Below, in pieces: positions 1 through 11,532 of a DNA stretch of 64,000 nucleotides. The DNA comes from Oxytricha trifallax (taxonomy: Eukaryota; Ciliophora; Spirotrichea; Sporadotrichida; Oxytrichidae), in NCBI GenBank assembly GCA_000711775.1, contig ARYC01000819.1:46684-110683 (forward strand). Direction: 5' to 3'. The first letter of the stretch is position 1; every line of letters starts with the position of its first letter. Under the pieces are notes generated by a model. That model was not told where the DNA came from. It saw only the letters and a program-made list of their open reading frames with translations, and did no database searches. The position numbers and the translations under genes are program-made.

Positions 1-700
1 CTGCTCTTAAGCTTTCTATTTCTGTTAATCGTCATATCTCTTTTTGAAATCTTTTAGGTCTGGATTAGGTATCATCACCCCTACTGTTCCTTATATGATT
101 ATATAAAACTTCTCACCGATTGAACCTAAAATCAGATATTATATTAATTGAAAGAAGTTATCTTACCATATTCGAAGACATCTTTGCCAGCAGGCAGGTA
201 TTCATATGTTAAACATGAAACAATATCAGGGAAATATTTTCAATGAAAGATAGTAAAATAATGGGGGGGGGGGGTAAAATCAGAGATCAATAATGTCATT
301 ATATTCAACTAATTAATATATAAAAATCCTGATCCTTGACATCTCTCTCACTGAAGAATTCAATCTGCTTGATATAGGGAACTAATTTATCCAAATCGCT
401 CTCAGTTCTGTTTTTCTAAGGTTTATTCAATATTCTCTATATGATCTACAAAAAATATTTTAGTTTATTTACCATTCAATCAGTCAATCACATTGAAACG
501 ACAACTTTAATTAATTTGATTACAAAACTTACATCTAACTTGGATTCTTATTTCTTGACTATTGACAACTTAGAAGGAGATAATTACTCAGTTGGAGAAG
601 ATTTCAAGCTGTTCAGTTTATCTAACTCTTTTTTCTTGGCTTATATTAACTTCCGATTGGGTGAGTAATTATCGGGGACTTCAATTACACTGTTGATTTA
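1..700 (-). CDS. Cyclic-nucleotide-binding domain protein, partial
   Basis: Minus-strand gene cut off by the left edge. The segment read from about 430 to 320 gives RILNKPQKNRTESDLDKLVP followed by YIKQIEFFSERDVKDQDF, the N-terminal helix typical of ciliate cNMP-binding proteins. After an IES of roughly 80 bases (holding a run of G at about 263-274) comes TYEYLPAGKDVFEYGSIGEK and FYIIIQGTVGVMIP, the beta-roll with the LPAG/GE..YII signature. A GT-AG intron on the minus strand lies at about 124-165, and removing it joins FEYG to SIGEK. The domain binds cAMP or cGMP; whether a kinase, channel or other effector follows cannot be seen. The 5' end beyond 440 is unresolved. TAA/TAG codons read as Gln inside the domain. 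Confidence 0.75.
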
Positions 701-1172
701 TATCACAGGGTCAGGTGATGTTTGTTACAGCTGTTACTACTTATTCATTTTTATTTTGATATAATAGATATAATTTAGATATAATTAAAGATCAAATAAA
801 TAAATTAAATTGTCAATTTTAACATAAAAGCGTTAAAGTTTAATAACTCAAAATAAATAAGGATATAAATATAAGTTATCTTTAAGTTTAATCGAAATTA
901 GGTTACTAAAATAGATTGATTAAAACTTAAAGTGAGTTTTTTTGGGAAGTTTTCGGAATATACCTGACCTGAATAATTGGAAGGTTGAAAATCTAATCAA
1001 AATTCAGAAATAAATGAACATTTCAAAATGAAAAGAAGCATTATTTTGAATCTGAAACTTAAATATTCAAGTTATTAGACGTCACTACCACCCCTTAAAG
1101 ACTGAGCTATTTATTTAATTAAATTATATTTAATCAATAAATAACTTCGTTTTTACAACTTAACAACTTATT

Positions 1173-2014
1173 ATGTCAATTAAAGCAGCAATAATCGACA
1201 AGAACTCTGGCAATGAGGTGGAAAAGGCAGAATATGTGAACTTAATCCTTGACGACATGCAGATTCAAGAAATTTCCGATGAAGACAAGACCTTCCTCGA
1301 GGGATTCTCAGAGACTCAGTTCCTATCAATGAACTCAACTTAACTCAAATCCATTGCCAATCTGCCTAAAATGGTAAAGTTAGAGAGACTAGAGCTTAAC
1401 GATAACAAAATAGGATCCTCATCAGATAGCCTACTTTCACTGATACCTGACCTCTATGAGAATTTGAGAGTACTGAAGATCAGCAACAATTCAATAAAAA
1501 CTATCGAAGAGATCTAAGGACTGGCTAAATGCCCCAAATTGGAGTCATTAGACTTAAGCAACAATCCCATTGTCACAGAGCTAGGGGAAGAGTACACTGC
1601 TAAGATCAGAGAAATGCTCCCTAAACTCGATATATTGGATGGGCTGAATAGAGACGGCAATGAAGTGGTCAGTGAGGATGAAAGCGAGGATGATGAGGAA
1701 GAAGGAGAAGGCGAGGATGACGCTGAGGATGATGCCGAGGAAGATGGCGATGAAGAGGATGACGGTGAGGAAGACCCGATGATGAAGAGGAAGAGGGCGA
1801 TGAAGAAGGTGATGAGAACGATGAGGAAGAAAATGGTGCTGCTGATGACTAAGCAGGTGGAGCTGATGGCGTAGAAGGTAAATTAGTGGGTAAAAAGAGG
1901 AAAGCTAGTGAAAAGAATGGAGCACCAGCTGATGCTAACGGTGATTCTACTGAGGCAATTGAAGGAGGCCTTGATGCCACTAAGAAGAGAGTTAATGTTG
2001 ACCCAAGCTCATGA
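1173..2014 (+). CDS. ANP32-like leucine-rich acidic nuclear protein
   Basis: Starts MSIKAAIIDKNSGNEVEKAE. Leucine-rich repeats run from about residue 45 to 150 (LPKMVKLERLELNDNKI, NLRVLKISNNSIKTIEEIQ, CPKLESLDLSNNPIVTELG) and end with the LRR cap-like YTAKIREMLPKLDILDG, exactly the layout of ANP32/LANP histone-chaperone and PP2A-inhibitor proteins. A Glu/Asp-rich tail follows. At about 1770-1780 the reading shifts by one base: the starting frame turns basic (MMKRKRAMKK), while the frame used downstream keeps the acidic tail going (DEEEEGDEEGDENDEEENG), then a basic KKRK nuclear signal, and stops at TGA 2012-2014. The downstream frame is therefore taken as real, implying one missing base in this copy or in the assembly. 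No IES is visible. Confidence 0.8.
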
Positions 2015-2216
2015 TTAACAACAAATTATCTTAATTTAATTAACTTTGTCTCTTTTAATAAGATACATTTATTATGTCTTTTATTGTAAATCTAAAGCTA
2101 TTTGTCTGTAATTATTATAATTTAAACTTATTAATTGCTCTATAAATATAGCAATTTTACATGATAATTCATAATATAAGATAAACTAAATTATCTTAGA
2201 TGTAATTAAAACTAAA

Positions 2217-3950
2217 ATGAACATGAATGAATATCTGATGATAGCCTCAAAGGACCAGTATTAAGACCCTGAATTATTTAAGAAACGTCTAACCTCTCAA
2301 CTCTAGCAAATCAGATAGAAACGGAAAACTCAAGAATTACTGAAAGTTATAGATTACCCAGAAAAAAATCACAAAGACAAAAATGAAAACACAAATTCAT
2401 TGAATTAACAGCCTTAAAACAGCAATTACGATTCTTCTGGTTTCTTACACCCTAATAGTAAAAGTGGATTGAGAATAAAACCTTCGAAAATAAAATAGTC
2501 CTAATTTCATAATAAAAGAGCGTCGGCTGATGATGGTAAGTCATTGAGATATAGCAACTAATTAATGAGCAATAATCAGTTAAAACCTAATTATTCTACC
2601 AATTTATAAGGGTAGCAGTAGTACTAATAGCAAAATATTGGCAATTTCATGAATAAAATCCCAAATAAAAAGCCACTTCTAATCAAATCAGATAACGATT
2701 TTATCAATTAGTAAAATGTCAATTTTTACATTGATTAGTGCTTCAATAGGCCTGAGGTTATCAGGTAATTCATGAAAAAATGTTAGACACCAAACGCTGC
2801 TTCAAATGCAAGAAATAATTCACAATAAAAACCAAGAATAAACCAGCAGTTTAATGACATAAACGGGTATACCAAGGAAAAAGATTTTTAAGAAATGCAT
2901 CTATAAACTAGGTAAACTATGTGACAGTCTCAACAGATTGATGCGAAGCAAATCAATTCATTTGGCAGAAACACAATTAATATGATGCCGATTCCCTACT
3001 AAAAAAACGATGATTAGAAGTTAGTCAACTTGAACATTGGTAAATAATTTGGTATGAAACTTTAGAATACCTCTGCAATAACAGAGGAAGATGTCGTGGA
3101 AATTTGTATTGAAGATTTGAAGTTCGATTCTCCAGAGAAAAATAGAGGAGACTTTTAGGAAGATTAGAGAAGTGATTAAGATGATGATGGGACTCTGAAA
3201 AACTCTAGACATAGAAAAACTATGAGCCTATAACAGAGTATATTGGGGAATTTAGGCAGGCATACCATGAAAAAATTGCCCATAAAAGGGGGTATTATTA
3301 ATGATAACAGGCAGTTACTAGATTAGTTCAAGCGTATGGGAACTATAAACAATTTCAAGTTGAAATACAATATAACTCCAAATAAGCAAGGTGATTTGAC
3401 CAACAAGATAACATCAAACTCGCCAAATAGATAAGCTGATTTTACATAAAATTAAAAATTCATAGGAATTTAGCAAGAAGCACTTATTAAGAAATTTGAG
3501 GAGTTAATTAAAGACAAAATTTACTACTAAGACCTCTTTAAACTTGGCTTCAATCTTGAGTAGTTGGATTTATCACTTAAAACACTTGACAAAGAAGAGA
3601 AGATGCTTTTGGTTTATACAATTTTAGATTTGTTGTTTAAGACAGATAAACTAAAACATGCTTTTCCTCCCCTAAAAATGCAGCAATTTAAGAAATAAAA
3701 TGCCAGACCCTATGATTTTAAAGAAAAAGAGTTTTTGATTGCTTTTGGTGGTGATGATGACATGAGTGGGGCGGGAGGCGGTGGATCTGCTTAAAGCAGC
3801 ATTGCTAATAAACTAAGGGAAAGTTAACTACTGAAAAAAGGTATAAGAATTAGTGAAAGTGTGCACAAGCGCAAAATAAAGACAAAAGACTTCAATTAAA
3901 AGAGTCTGGACGTAATTGAGTAAAATAAGCTTAATTCAAGGCTGAAGTGA
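2217..3950 (+). CDS. Uncharacterised Gln/Asn-rich protein, 577 aa
   Basis: A single uninterrupted reading frame from ATG 2217 to TGA 3948, with dozens of in-frame TAA/TAG codons read as Gln. The protein starts MNMNEYLMIASKDQYQDPEL. Most of it is low-complexity Q/N/S/K-rich and probably disordered. A short better-ordered part at about residues 420-490 (QEALIKKFEELIKDKIYYQD, LFKLGFNLEQLDLSLKTL) looks helical, and a GGDDDMSGAGGGG linker and a basic C-terminus follow. I do not recognise a family. It shows no IES, so it is either a single-MDS gene or its IESs lie in non-coding flanks. Only about 200 bases separate it from the ANP32 gene. Confidence 0.75.
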
Positions 3951-4079
3951 AATTAAGAATTTAGATTTATGTTCATTTTTACAACATTCTCTGAAATGAT
4001 ATGATGTTTTATTATCAGTAAGTAGACTTAAATAAAACGAATAATATAATGATCTATTGAAAATTGTAATAGAATTTAA

Positions 4080-7000
4080 ATGGAATCAACTACACATAAA
4101 CTTAATTTTGCTCCTTACTCTTAGCATTCTTAATTGAATGATAATTCAGCTGGTGCGGATGCTTCTCCTTTTCGAATGGTTGCCCAATAAAAACTCAATT
4201 AATAAAGTGACAAAAGTCCTTCTTTCAGCTCTAACGTTGTTAATGGCAAGTAACAACAGCACTCTAGTGGAATAATGAGTATGATCAATAATAGCAAAAA
4301 CAACAATATGATTAGTAGCGAAGAGGGTAAATCAATTAAGCCACTCATTGTTGGTAGCAGTACCTAAAATAAGACATTTAACCTGGGGAATAATCGCAAA
4401 AATCTGAAGTCATTTATGAAGGACGAAGATGACATAGAAGAGGAGGAGAAATCCTTCTCACAGGTTCTTCAAAATCAAAATTTGAATAATAGCAGTAGTG
4501 AATTTTAGACTAACTAATAAATCTTCAAAACTTAAGATTATAACCAGAAATAATAGGCAAATTTAAACATTCAAAAAATGGGATCAGGGGAAAATCATTA
4601 AATTAGTGGAGTTGAAATTGGAAAACAGAATACTCTTGATAAATTTGGATTAATCAAACCCATTGAAAAACTCAATTAAAAGAAAAAGATTAAAGCATTC
4701 AATTTGTAAGTTTTTTAAAATCACTAATTCATGCATTTTTCCTTCTAGTTTTTACAATTTTAGAATTTATGCTAATAATTGTGGCTATTTCTATATCAAT
4801 AATTATTTAATGTTTTATGACTATTAATCCTCTTTTTCTATTAGAAACAATATAAGCTTTAATGCATAAGTACCACCAACAATTTAACAACTTCAAGGCT
4901 AATCACAAAACATCACTTCCCCTACCCCCTTAACAAATGTCTCAAATCCCTTCTAAAATTTAGGAGCTCTAAACCAGTAGAAACCTTTTAACATCAACGA
5001 TATAATAAATAAGAAAGAACTACGAAATGCTAATGTTTACTCCACAAACCCCTTCGCAGAGCAGATTGATGAATACAAAAGTAAAAATTTCAAGCCGATT
5101 GTTCAAGAATCAGATGGGCATGACTTTAATAACTCCTTGAAAATGAAAGCACAAGGTGTAGGGAAAAATGAGTTATCTAAAGTTGCAAGAAATCTGTAAA
5201 TGCCTATGAGTGTGTAAGTCTCCAGGTAAAACTCTATGGAAAATTTAAAGCTAGACCCAGAAGAACAGAAGTCACTTGAAAATGAGGGGCAAGCTGAGCC
5301 TATAATGAGAAAGAAACCAGTTGTAAATTTGAATGGAGTAGGTTATGTTCCAAAGAAAAAAATCATCAAAAAGATTATCAGAAAGAAGAATGCTGATGGC
5401 ACAGAAGCAACAACAGTTATCATGTCTAATGCTAATCAAGATAAAACCCCTCCTTCAGGGACTATGTCTAATCAGTTTACAGGATCTTCTTCTCCTGCTT
5501 AACATATTGAATTTGAGAAAACTGCAGTTGTTGATTTACAGTAATTAATGAGTCCTTAGGCGTAACAAGCATCAGACGCTAATGGAGAGCAAAAAAAGAA
5601 AATCAAAAAGATCATTATCAAAAAGAAGAAAGTGTAACCACCTCAAACTGAAATCGCTCCATCTTTAGGCATTGTAGATTAGTAAACTACGCAATAACCT
5701 CAGCCCTTATAAGAGACTTAGAAATCTAGTCTCCTAAGTAAGGTGTAAATTGACAAAAGCAGAGTTGGAAATAATAACAATTTACCAACTCAAAGTCAGC
5801 AATAAAACAGTAAGAATGAATTAAGCATGTAGAGTCAAGAACTCCGCATTGATAACTTAATCAACAAAATGAACAGTAAAACTGAGCTGGAGAAAATGAA
5901 ATCTTAATAAACTAACAACGGTTTGACTAATTTATCTGTTTCCAAACCTCCTGTTTTAGACAAAACATAAGACGATGAAGAAGAAATTAAAGAAGTTAAG
6001 AAACCTACTCATAAACTAAAACTACCAAATTCCTATAAAAACATACAGTAAAAGAAACACGATGACGAAGAAGAAGAGGAAGAGAAAATGGAGTAAGTGT
6101 AAAAACTACAGAAAATGAAGCAAGACCTAGAGAAGGAAATGCGATTGCAAAATATGAAGGAGTAGAAACAGTAAACTGAGGAATATATCATGAAACAAGC
6201 TGCAATAATCTAGAAAGAGTAGTTGAAGAAAGCCAGACTCCAGTAAAAGAAAAAGCAGTAGCAAAGATAGAGAGATTTAGATAATGAAGAAACTCACTCG
6301 GATTATCAGGATGATGACGATGAAGAAGATGGAAGTGAAGAAGAAAGAAAGGGTGGTTAAAACAGGAAGAAACATCAGAACACGAGATAAATTGAGTCAT
6401 CAGAAGAGGAAGAAGGAGATGAAGACGATGAGGAAGAGGATGAGGAGGAAGATGATGAAAATGAAGAGAGTGAAGAGGAAGGTAACAGTGATTCTAATGA
6501 TGAAGAAGCAAAGAGTAATTATTGCATTTAAATGTTTAGATATCTAAACTTGATTGAAACTATTTCAAATTTTCGTTATAATTATGCAATAACAAATCCA
6601 ACAGTAGCAAAATGGCATCATATAGCCTCTAATTTATTTAACTTTCTTTAAATCCTCCTTAATACCTAGCATTAAAAGTTGCAGTATGCAATCCAGCTTG
6701 CTACAAAGCTTTCATTGAGAACCTAATTCACGGTCACAACCTAAGAGACACAATCATGAATCCCATCCCGCTCTCAGTAGGAATGCTAAAATTTTCAGTT
6801 GAGCGACATAGATCAGGTTTCAACCGACTGCATCCCAGCTACTACATGTACCTTGAGAAAATTGGAGGGGGAAAGATTCAGATATTGTATGCCAAGAAGA
6901 GGGCCTTCAATAAGACAGCCAACTACTTGATATCAATTGAGAAAAATAAGAGTACCAGGACTAATGAGATATGCTTGGGCAAGTTGAGAGCTAATCCAGA

Positions 7001-8190
7001 AGGAGACTAGTATATTCTCTATGACTAATTCGAAATTTATTAATTCTTCAATGGGAAATTATGAACCTACAAATTCAATAAAAAATTACATTGAGTATTT
7101 TCATTTAAATCTTTATCTATGACAACGGAGAGAATTTTACAAAAGCGGGGAAATATCCCAGAGATCAAATAAGAAACGAGTATGGAGTGTTTCTGTTCAA
7201 GTACGAACCCTGTAACATAGGAAATATAAGAAAAATGGTAACAATTAGCTAAAATATGATTATTTTGGTGAATAAATTGATTAATCAAGATTACACATGT
7301 TTAATAATAAATATTAAAATAAATATATATTTTTAGGTACTCTACCGCAGATTTTATAGTATAAACCTGTTTTGCGGTAGAGTACCTTAATTATATAATT
7401 AAATTAAAATTTAAATAAATAAATATAGCATTACTTTTTCGAGAGAATGCATTATAAATTTTATTTTTATATTTAAGGATCAAATAATAATTCTTGTAAC
7501 TATTTTAAGAATCATCATTTTAAGTTTTAGCTTTTTAATATTGTATTTTTATGTTTTAATTATTTATTATATATTACACTATTATTAAATGCATTCTCTC
7601 GAAAATGTAATTCTATATTTATTTATTTAAATTTTAATATAAATATATAATTAAGGTACTCTACCGCAAAACAGGTTTATACTATAAAATCTGCTGTAGA
7701 CTACCTAAAAATATATATTTATTTTAATATTTATTATTAAACATGTGTAATCTTGATTAATCAATTTATTCACCAAAATAATCATATTTTAGCTAAATCC
7801 TTCCTCAATTAATCTACACAAACATCCCTGATCAAAATAACCCTGATTTATCGTTGGCTTACGGAAGAGACTAAAACGGCAATTTAGTTCGGATGATATA
7901 GAGGGAGTGGAAATCAATGTCAGAAAAAGAAACTATATTTGAGAGTTTTCATCGGGATGGCATAAGAAACCAAAATTATCAAATATTCGTCGATAATCCA
8001 CCAGCTTGGAATCCAAGTAAGTTATTAAATGAGTAGTTAAATGTTCAATTTTAGAGACCAATACATATAATTATCATATAAATAATTAGAAAATTTTACT
8101 TATTATATGTTTATGATTTCAAGGGGAGAGTATCACAGCCTTCAATTAAAAACTTCTAGCTTATCATATCTTAAACATTAACCTGTCAAA
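4080..8190 (+). CDS. Tubby-domain protein with long charged N-terminal region (possibly two genes)
   Basis: From ATG 4080 the frame runs through a Q/N-rich region, a GTAAGT...TTAG intron (about 4706-4844), repeated basic blocks (KKIIKKIIRKKN, KKIKKIIIKKKK) and a Glu/Asp-rich stretch to about 6520. A different frame then encodes a Tubby domain: NPIPLSVGMLKFSVERHRSG, TANYLISIEKN, GKLRANPEGDQYILYD. Removing IES 7018-7115 (pointer TCTATGAC) gives YDNGENF...FKYEPCNIGNIRKM, and removing the foldback IES 7243-7795 (pointer AAT) gives VTILPQLIYTN...DNPPAWNP. The end reads YDFKGRVSQPSIKNFQLI. Tubby proteins bind phosphoinositides and move cargo in cilia. The usual last strand and helix (LQFG...FQAFA) is not found after 8190, so a final MDS is missing or lies elsewhere. 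Whether the N-terminal half and the Tubby half are one gene is inferred only from the short gap without a stop; an ATG at 6612 could start a separate Tubby gene. Confidence 0.8.
7018..7115. other. IES in Tubby gene, pointer TCTATGAC
   Basis: The 8-base direct repeat TCTATGAC occurs at 7018-7025 and 7116-7123. Deleting one copy plus the AT-rich DNA between them joins ILYD to NGENFTKAG in frame, matching the conserved Tubby YDNG motif. Confidence 0.9.
7243..7795. mobile_element. Foldback (long inverted-repeat) element forming an IES
   Basis: Almost the whole 553-base insert is two inverted arms of about 210 bases (7245-7455 and 7583-7797) around a loop of about 130 bases. Each arm contains a second, smaller palindrome made of GGTACTCTACCGC and its complement. 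It is flanked by the 3-base pointer AAT, and removal joins KMVTI to LPQLIY in frame. There is no coding capacity, so it is a non-autonomous transposon domesticated as, or still acting as, an IES. I do not recognise the family. Confidence 0.85.
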
Positions 8191-8294
8191 TTAAACGAAA
8201 TATTCTTCAATAATTCTGTGTCAAACTCAATGAAGATTAATCATAGAATTATTTGCTAAATATCTTGAATATATTATAGTTTCATATAAGACTT

Positions 8295-8869
8295 TCATCT
8301 ATTATTTACAAATCCTACTCCATAGTGTGTGTGATTGCCACTTTAAGGCAGTTTACCAATAGATCTCTAGTTATTATTAGTATAATGATGCTTCCTCTCA
8401 CTACTGCTGCTGCCAAACGATGTGACCCAGTCAGTTATGGCTAATGACTGATTCTATGCAGGCTGCTTCTAAAGTTACCATAAATTAACTAGTAAACTAC
8501 TTACCACAGATTGAGAAGTATGTCTGTAGTTTTGGCTGCTTGAACTACCAGCAATCATTTTAGTTAATGGCTTCCCAATAGTCATAGTTGTAGTACTTTA
8601 ATGCTGTTATAACTATAAATCAGTTAAATGCTAAGCTACTGTATTTTAAGGGACAATGTTGTTGCTGTTTTAATTTGCGAAAGTTTGATACTTCTTTGAT
8701 ATTCTTTACTTCATCATGTTCAACTAAGGATTGTTTATCGCTGTAAATAAATATATGATTAGTTGAGGCTTAAATTAATTTGAATAAATACTGCCAAAGT
8801 TCATTTGCTTAAGAGTTACTTACTTCTTTTTACTGCTTCTATATGCTTAAGAATATTGTATCTCTCCAT
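8295..8869 (-). CDS. Uncharacterised Ser/Gln-rich small protein
   Basis: Minus-strand gene. It starts MERYNILKHIEAVKR; an 83-base GTAAGT...ACAG intron (8741-8823) is removed and the frame then continues (NNPQLNMMKQRISKKYQTFA, IGKPLTKMIAGSSSSQNYRH) to TGA at 8295-8297, giving 163 codons. A 36-base GTAAGT...TTTAG stretch in the middle is also a possible in-frame intron. It is rich in Q, N and S with no family recognised. The short N-terminal helix and basic linker are similar in style to ciliate regulatory proteins, but nothing specific can be said. It sits between the Tubby gene and a TBE. Confidence 0.6.
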
Positions 8870-9002
8870 GTTTTAAATCAAGGATTAGTTTTAATTTTGC
8901 ACATAAAAGTACTATTGCTAGAAAACATTCGACTTCTAAAATTAAATTGATTTTCAACTGACAATTTATAGAATTAGGGGAAACTCAAAAATTAATCACA
9001 TT

Positions 9003-9087
9003 CAAAACCCCAAAACCCCTTAGTGAGGTTTATAAGTGCTTTGATTTGTAGGGTATAGTTGGGGTCTTATTGGGGTTAGTAGAGAAA
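9003..9087 (+). repeat. TBE left terminal inverted repeat
   Basis: 85 bases, perfect inverted match to 13036-13120. It begins with the telomere-like C4A4C4 block and is preceded by target duplication ATT. Confidence 0.97.
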
Positions 9088-9104
9088 TTAGGCCAATTTT
9101 CAAA

Positions 9105-10169
9105 ATGAGAAATAGAAATTAGCGAAATCTAGGGTCTATTTATGATGAGTAATATTTAGATTTACTGCTTAAGCTTCGGTATGGTACAAGTTTTAATATA
9201 GACTAAGTCAAACCAGTGTTGAATTATACAGCCATAGCAAGACTCCTACACAAGAGTGCCCCAACTGTTAGGTATCATTGCTTGTTAGCTGTTTAACATT
9301 ATAACTCAGGCTCTTGAAAACATCCTGCAAGAAAATAAAAGTTCTCACAGGTCCATATTGACTATCTCTGTGACTTTAAGACATTAAAGTATTGGGCTCA
9401 CTTTCCTCTTGACTAACGAGCTGTCATGTTTCATCGCAAGTTTCCAGACATGCGTATCTCTCTTTAGACTATAGCCAATATTTATAGACGAAATGGTATT
9501 ACTTTCAAGACTGTCAACAGAGTTAAGAGAGTGATTGATTTTACAGTGCCATTTTATAGCAATAATTTAAACTATATATATGATTAAATGCAGAGAGCTA
9601 TTGATAATAACATCAAGTTCATACATGCAGATGAAGCTGTGTTTACGTTCAACACTTTTATTAATAAGTCATGGTACAAGAAGTATGATAACATAGAAGT
9701 TTATGACTAAAAAGTAAAGGTAGTCACTCATGCAATTTTAGCTGGTATAAGTGAAGATTCAGGCTTAGAGAGTTATGTGATTCACCCTCGCTCTATTAAG
9801 CGAGAGTAGTATATAGAGTTCCTACATAAGCTCAGAGAGAAGTATAGCAACCAAGAGATCATCCTGTTTGTTGATAACCTATCAGTTCATAAGACTAAGG
9901 AGTCTAAGAAAGCTTATGAAGAGTTAAACATAACTCCTGTATACAACGTTCCTTACAGCCCTTAATTTAATGGAATAGAATTCTACTGGAGTTAAATAAA
10001 GACTCACTACAAGAAGCTTCTGCTGTATCATCTTATGCATGACTTGCCCATCGATACAGTAGACTTGATTCAAAGCAGCTGTAAGAGAGTGAGCGTAGAT
10101 AAGACAACAATTTGTGCGAGAAAGGGAAGAATGAATGTTTATAAATAAGTTTTAGATTTAAACGAATGA
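9105..10169 (+). CDS. TBE 42 kDa transposase (DDE, with one in-frame TGA)
   Basis: A frame of 355 codons from ATG 9105 (MRNRNQRNLGSIYDEQYLDL) to TGA 10167. The N-terminal third is a helix-turn-helix-like region (YTAIARLLHKSAPTVRYHC). The catalytic core has the IS630/Tc1-mariner-like triad: FIHADEAVF (first D), LFVDNLSVH (second D) and SPQFNGIEFYW (E), with the last two about 34 residues apart. It would cut and join TBE ends in the developing nucleus. One codon in the N-terminal part, TGA at 9315-9317 (after VQHYNSGS), is a true stop in this code. The frame is otherwise open on both sides, so this copy carries a nonsense change or an assembly error. The related copy at 63.1 kb helps place the domain. 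Confidence 0.93.
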
Positions 10170-10175
10170 ATATAT

Positions 10176-10966
10176 TCACATATTAAACTGGCCCATAAAT
10201 GGGTTTAGCTTCTCTTTCTTCTCCTCTTCTTATGGCTTGCTTGGGCCCATATTTCTTCTCTTTGTGCCAGCTCCTGCATCTATGTTCATTTCATCTGGCT
10301 TTTAAACATCTTTATAAAGTCTCTTGCTCACTTCATGAATTTTCTGTGACTTTCTCTCTCTATGAACCTTAGCATGCTCTTTCATAAGATATATACCAGT
10401 GCCAGATTTTCCTACAAAGTTATATGTCAAAGCTTACTTGAAAGATAAGGATGCTTCTTAAGTTCCTCTAGCCAAGCTGAGCTTATAAGAATGCCTTGCT
10501 TCTTCTAGTCTTCAGGAGAAATAGAATATCGTTTCTTATGTGCTTCTTCAATAATTTCTCTGAGATAATCCTCTTTTATTGTACCAAGAACACCAAAGAA
10601 GAAGTTCCTCTCTGGGAGTTTATTAGAGAGTTGTTTCTTGGTAGGAAGGTAAACTACCACTTCCTCATCTTACATGGCATCCTCATAAAGATTAGTGACT
10701 GAAATCTCAGGGTAGTTGGGAATTTCGATTAGTTTAATCTCTTTATTTTTAAAAGCTTTCTTCTCCTCACAAAGTATTGCTTTCAAGAATGAAATTTTGG
10801 TACCTTCCATCGTAGGAAGGAATAAACCAACTGTATAATATGTTAATAGTCATCAAGTTATCTTACCATGTAAAGTTAGGTATCGATAGAGATCTTCCTT
10901 ACTTCTGAATCTTGATATCATTTCTTGAGCCTCGACTCTTTTCATTTGATCATTGAGTGATTCCAT
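10176..10966 (-). CDS. TBE 22 kDa-gene homologue, three exons
   Basis: Convergent with the transposase, 6 bases apart. It starts MESLNDQMKRVEAQEMISRF. Removing a 36-base intron (10831-10866) and a very short 26-base intron (10412-10437, GTAAGC...TTTGTAG) gives a continuous 242-residue protein ending NPFMGQFNM before TGA. It contains no TM segment or catalytic motif I recognise; the C-terminus is basic and charged (KRRNMGPSKPQEEEKK). TBEs are known to encode a conserved protein at this place and orientation whose function is unknown. With these introns the product is nearer 28 kDa than 22 kDa. Confidence 0.85.
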
Positions 10967-11119
10967 CTTTGTTCCTCTTCCTATTAATGAATTTCAAATT
11001 ATAACTTATAGACTTCTGGATCCTATTGTTTAAAATCTTACTATTAAATATGGGCATCTTATAGGAGGTCAACCCTGCAAAGATACGTGGAGAAAGTTTG
11101 CAGAAGCTGTAACAAACTG

Positions 11120-11380
11120 CAGAGATGGAGCTCCATTTTTATCAATTTAGTTCCATTAAATTAGTACTAAATTTGTTTAAATTTAATTAGTACTGGTACT
11201 AAATTCGTTTAATTTTAATTGGTACCAATTTAATAGTACCAAAACTTAATTAGTACCTAGTTTTAAACTAATGAGGTTTTAATGGAAAAGTTCCAAAATG
11301 GTTCAAAACCTAATTGGTACCAGTACCAACCTGAATTTTTTCTAAGTTGGTACCAAAATTAAAAATATTAAGCATGAATT
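11120..11380. repeat. GGTACC-rich short-repeat tract in TBE
   Basis: Intergenic DNA between the 22 and 57 kDa genes made of many short variants of GGTACCAA and AATTGGTACT. A similar tract in opposite orientation lies at 54385-54600 inside the deleted TBE, so it is an old, conserved non-coding part of the element. Confidence 0.75.
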
Positions 11381-11532
11381 TAGAAAATTTATAGTTATAA
11401 ACTTAGTATAAATATGATGTCTAACGCCTAAGAATCACCCATTGTTGTTGCAGTACCAACTCCTATACAAAGTTACTATAACTAGAGAGGTTATTAGAGC
11501 TTTATAATAGAAATTTAAATTTGAATTTAAAC

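Noticed and set aside
263-274. G homopolymer as a possible telomere or G-quadruplex signal
   Set aside because: A plain G run without the T4 spacers of the telomere repeat, lying in an IES of the CNB gene; probably a polymerase-slippage tract.
6284-6547. Plus-strand Lys/Met-rich ORF
   Set aside because: Shifted frame of the Glu/Asp-rich region of the Tubby-linked gene; GAT GAA repeats read out of frame give MKK-type sequence.
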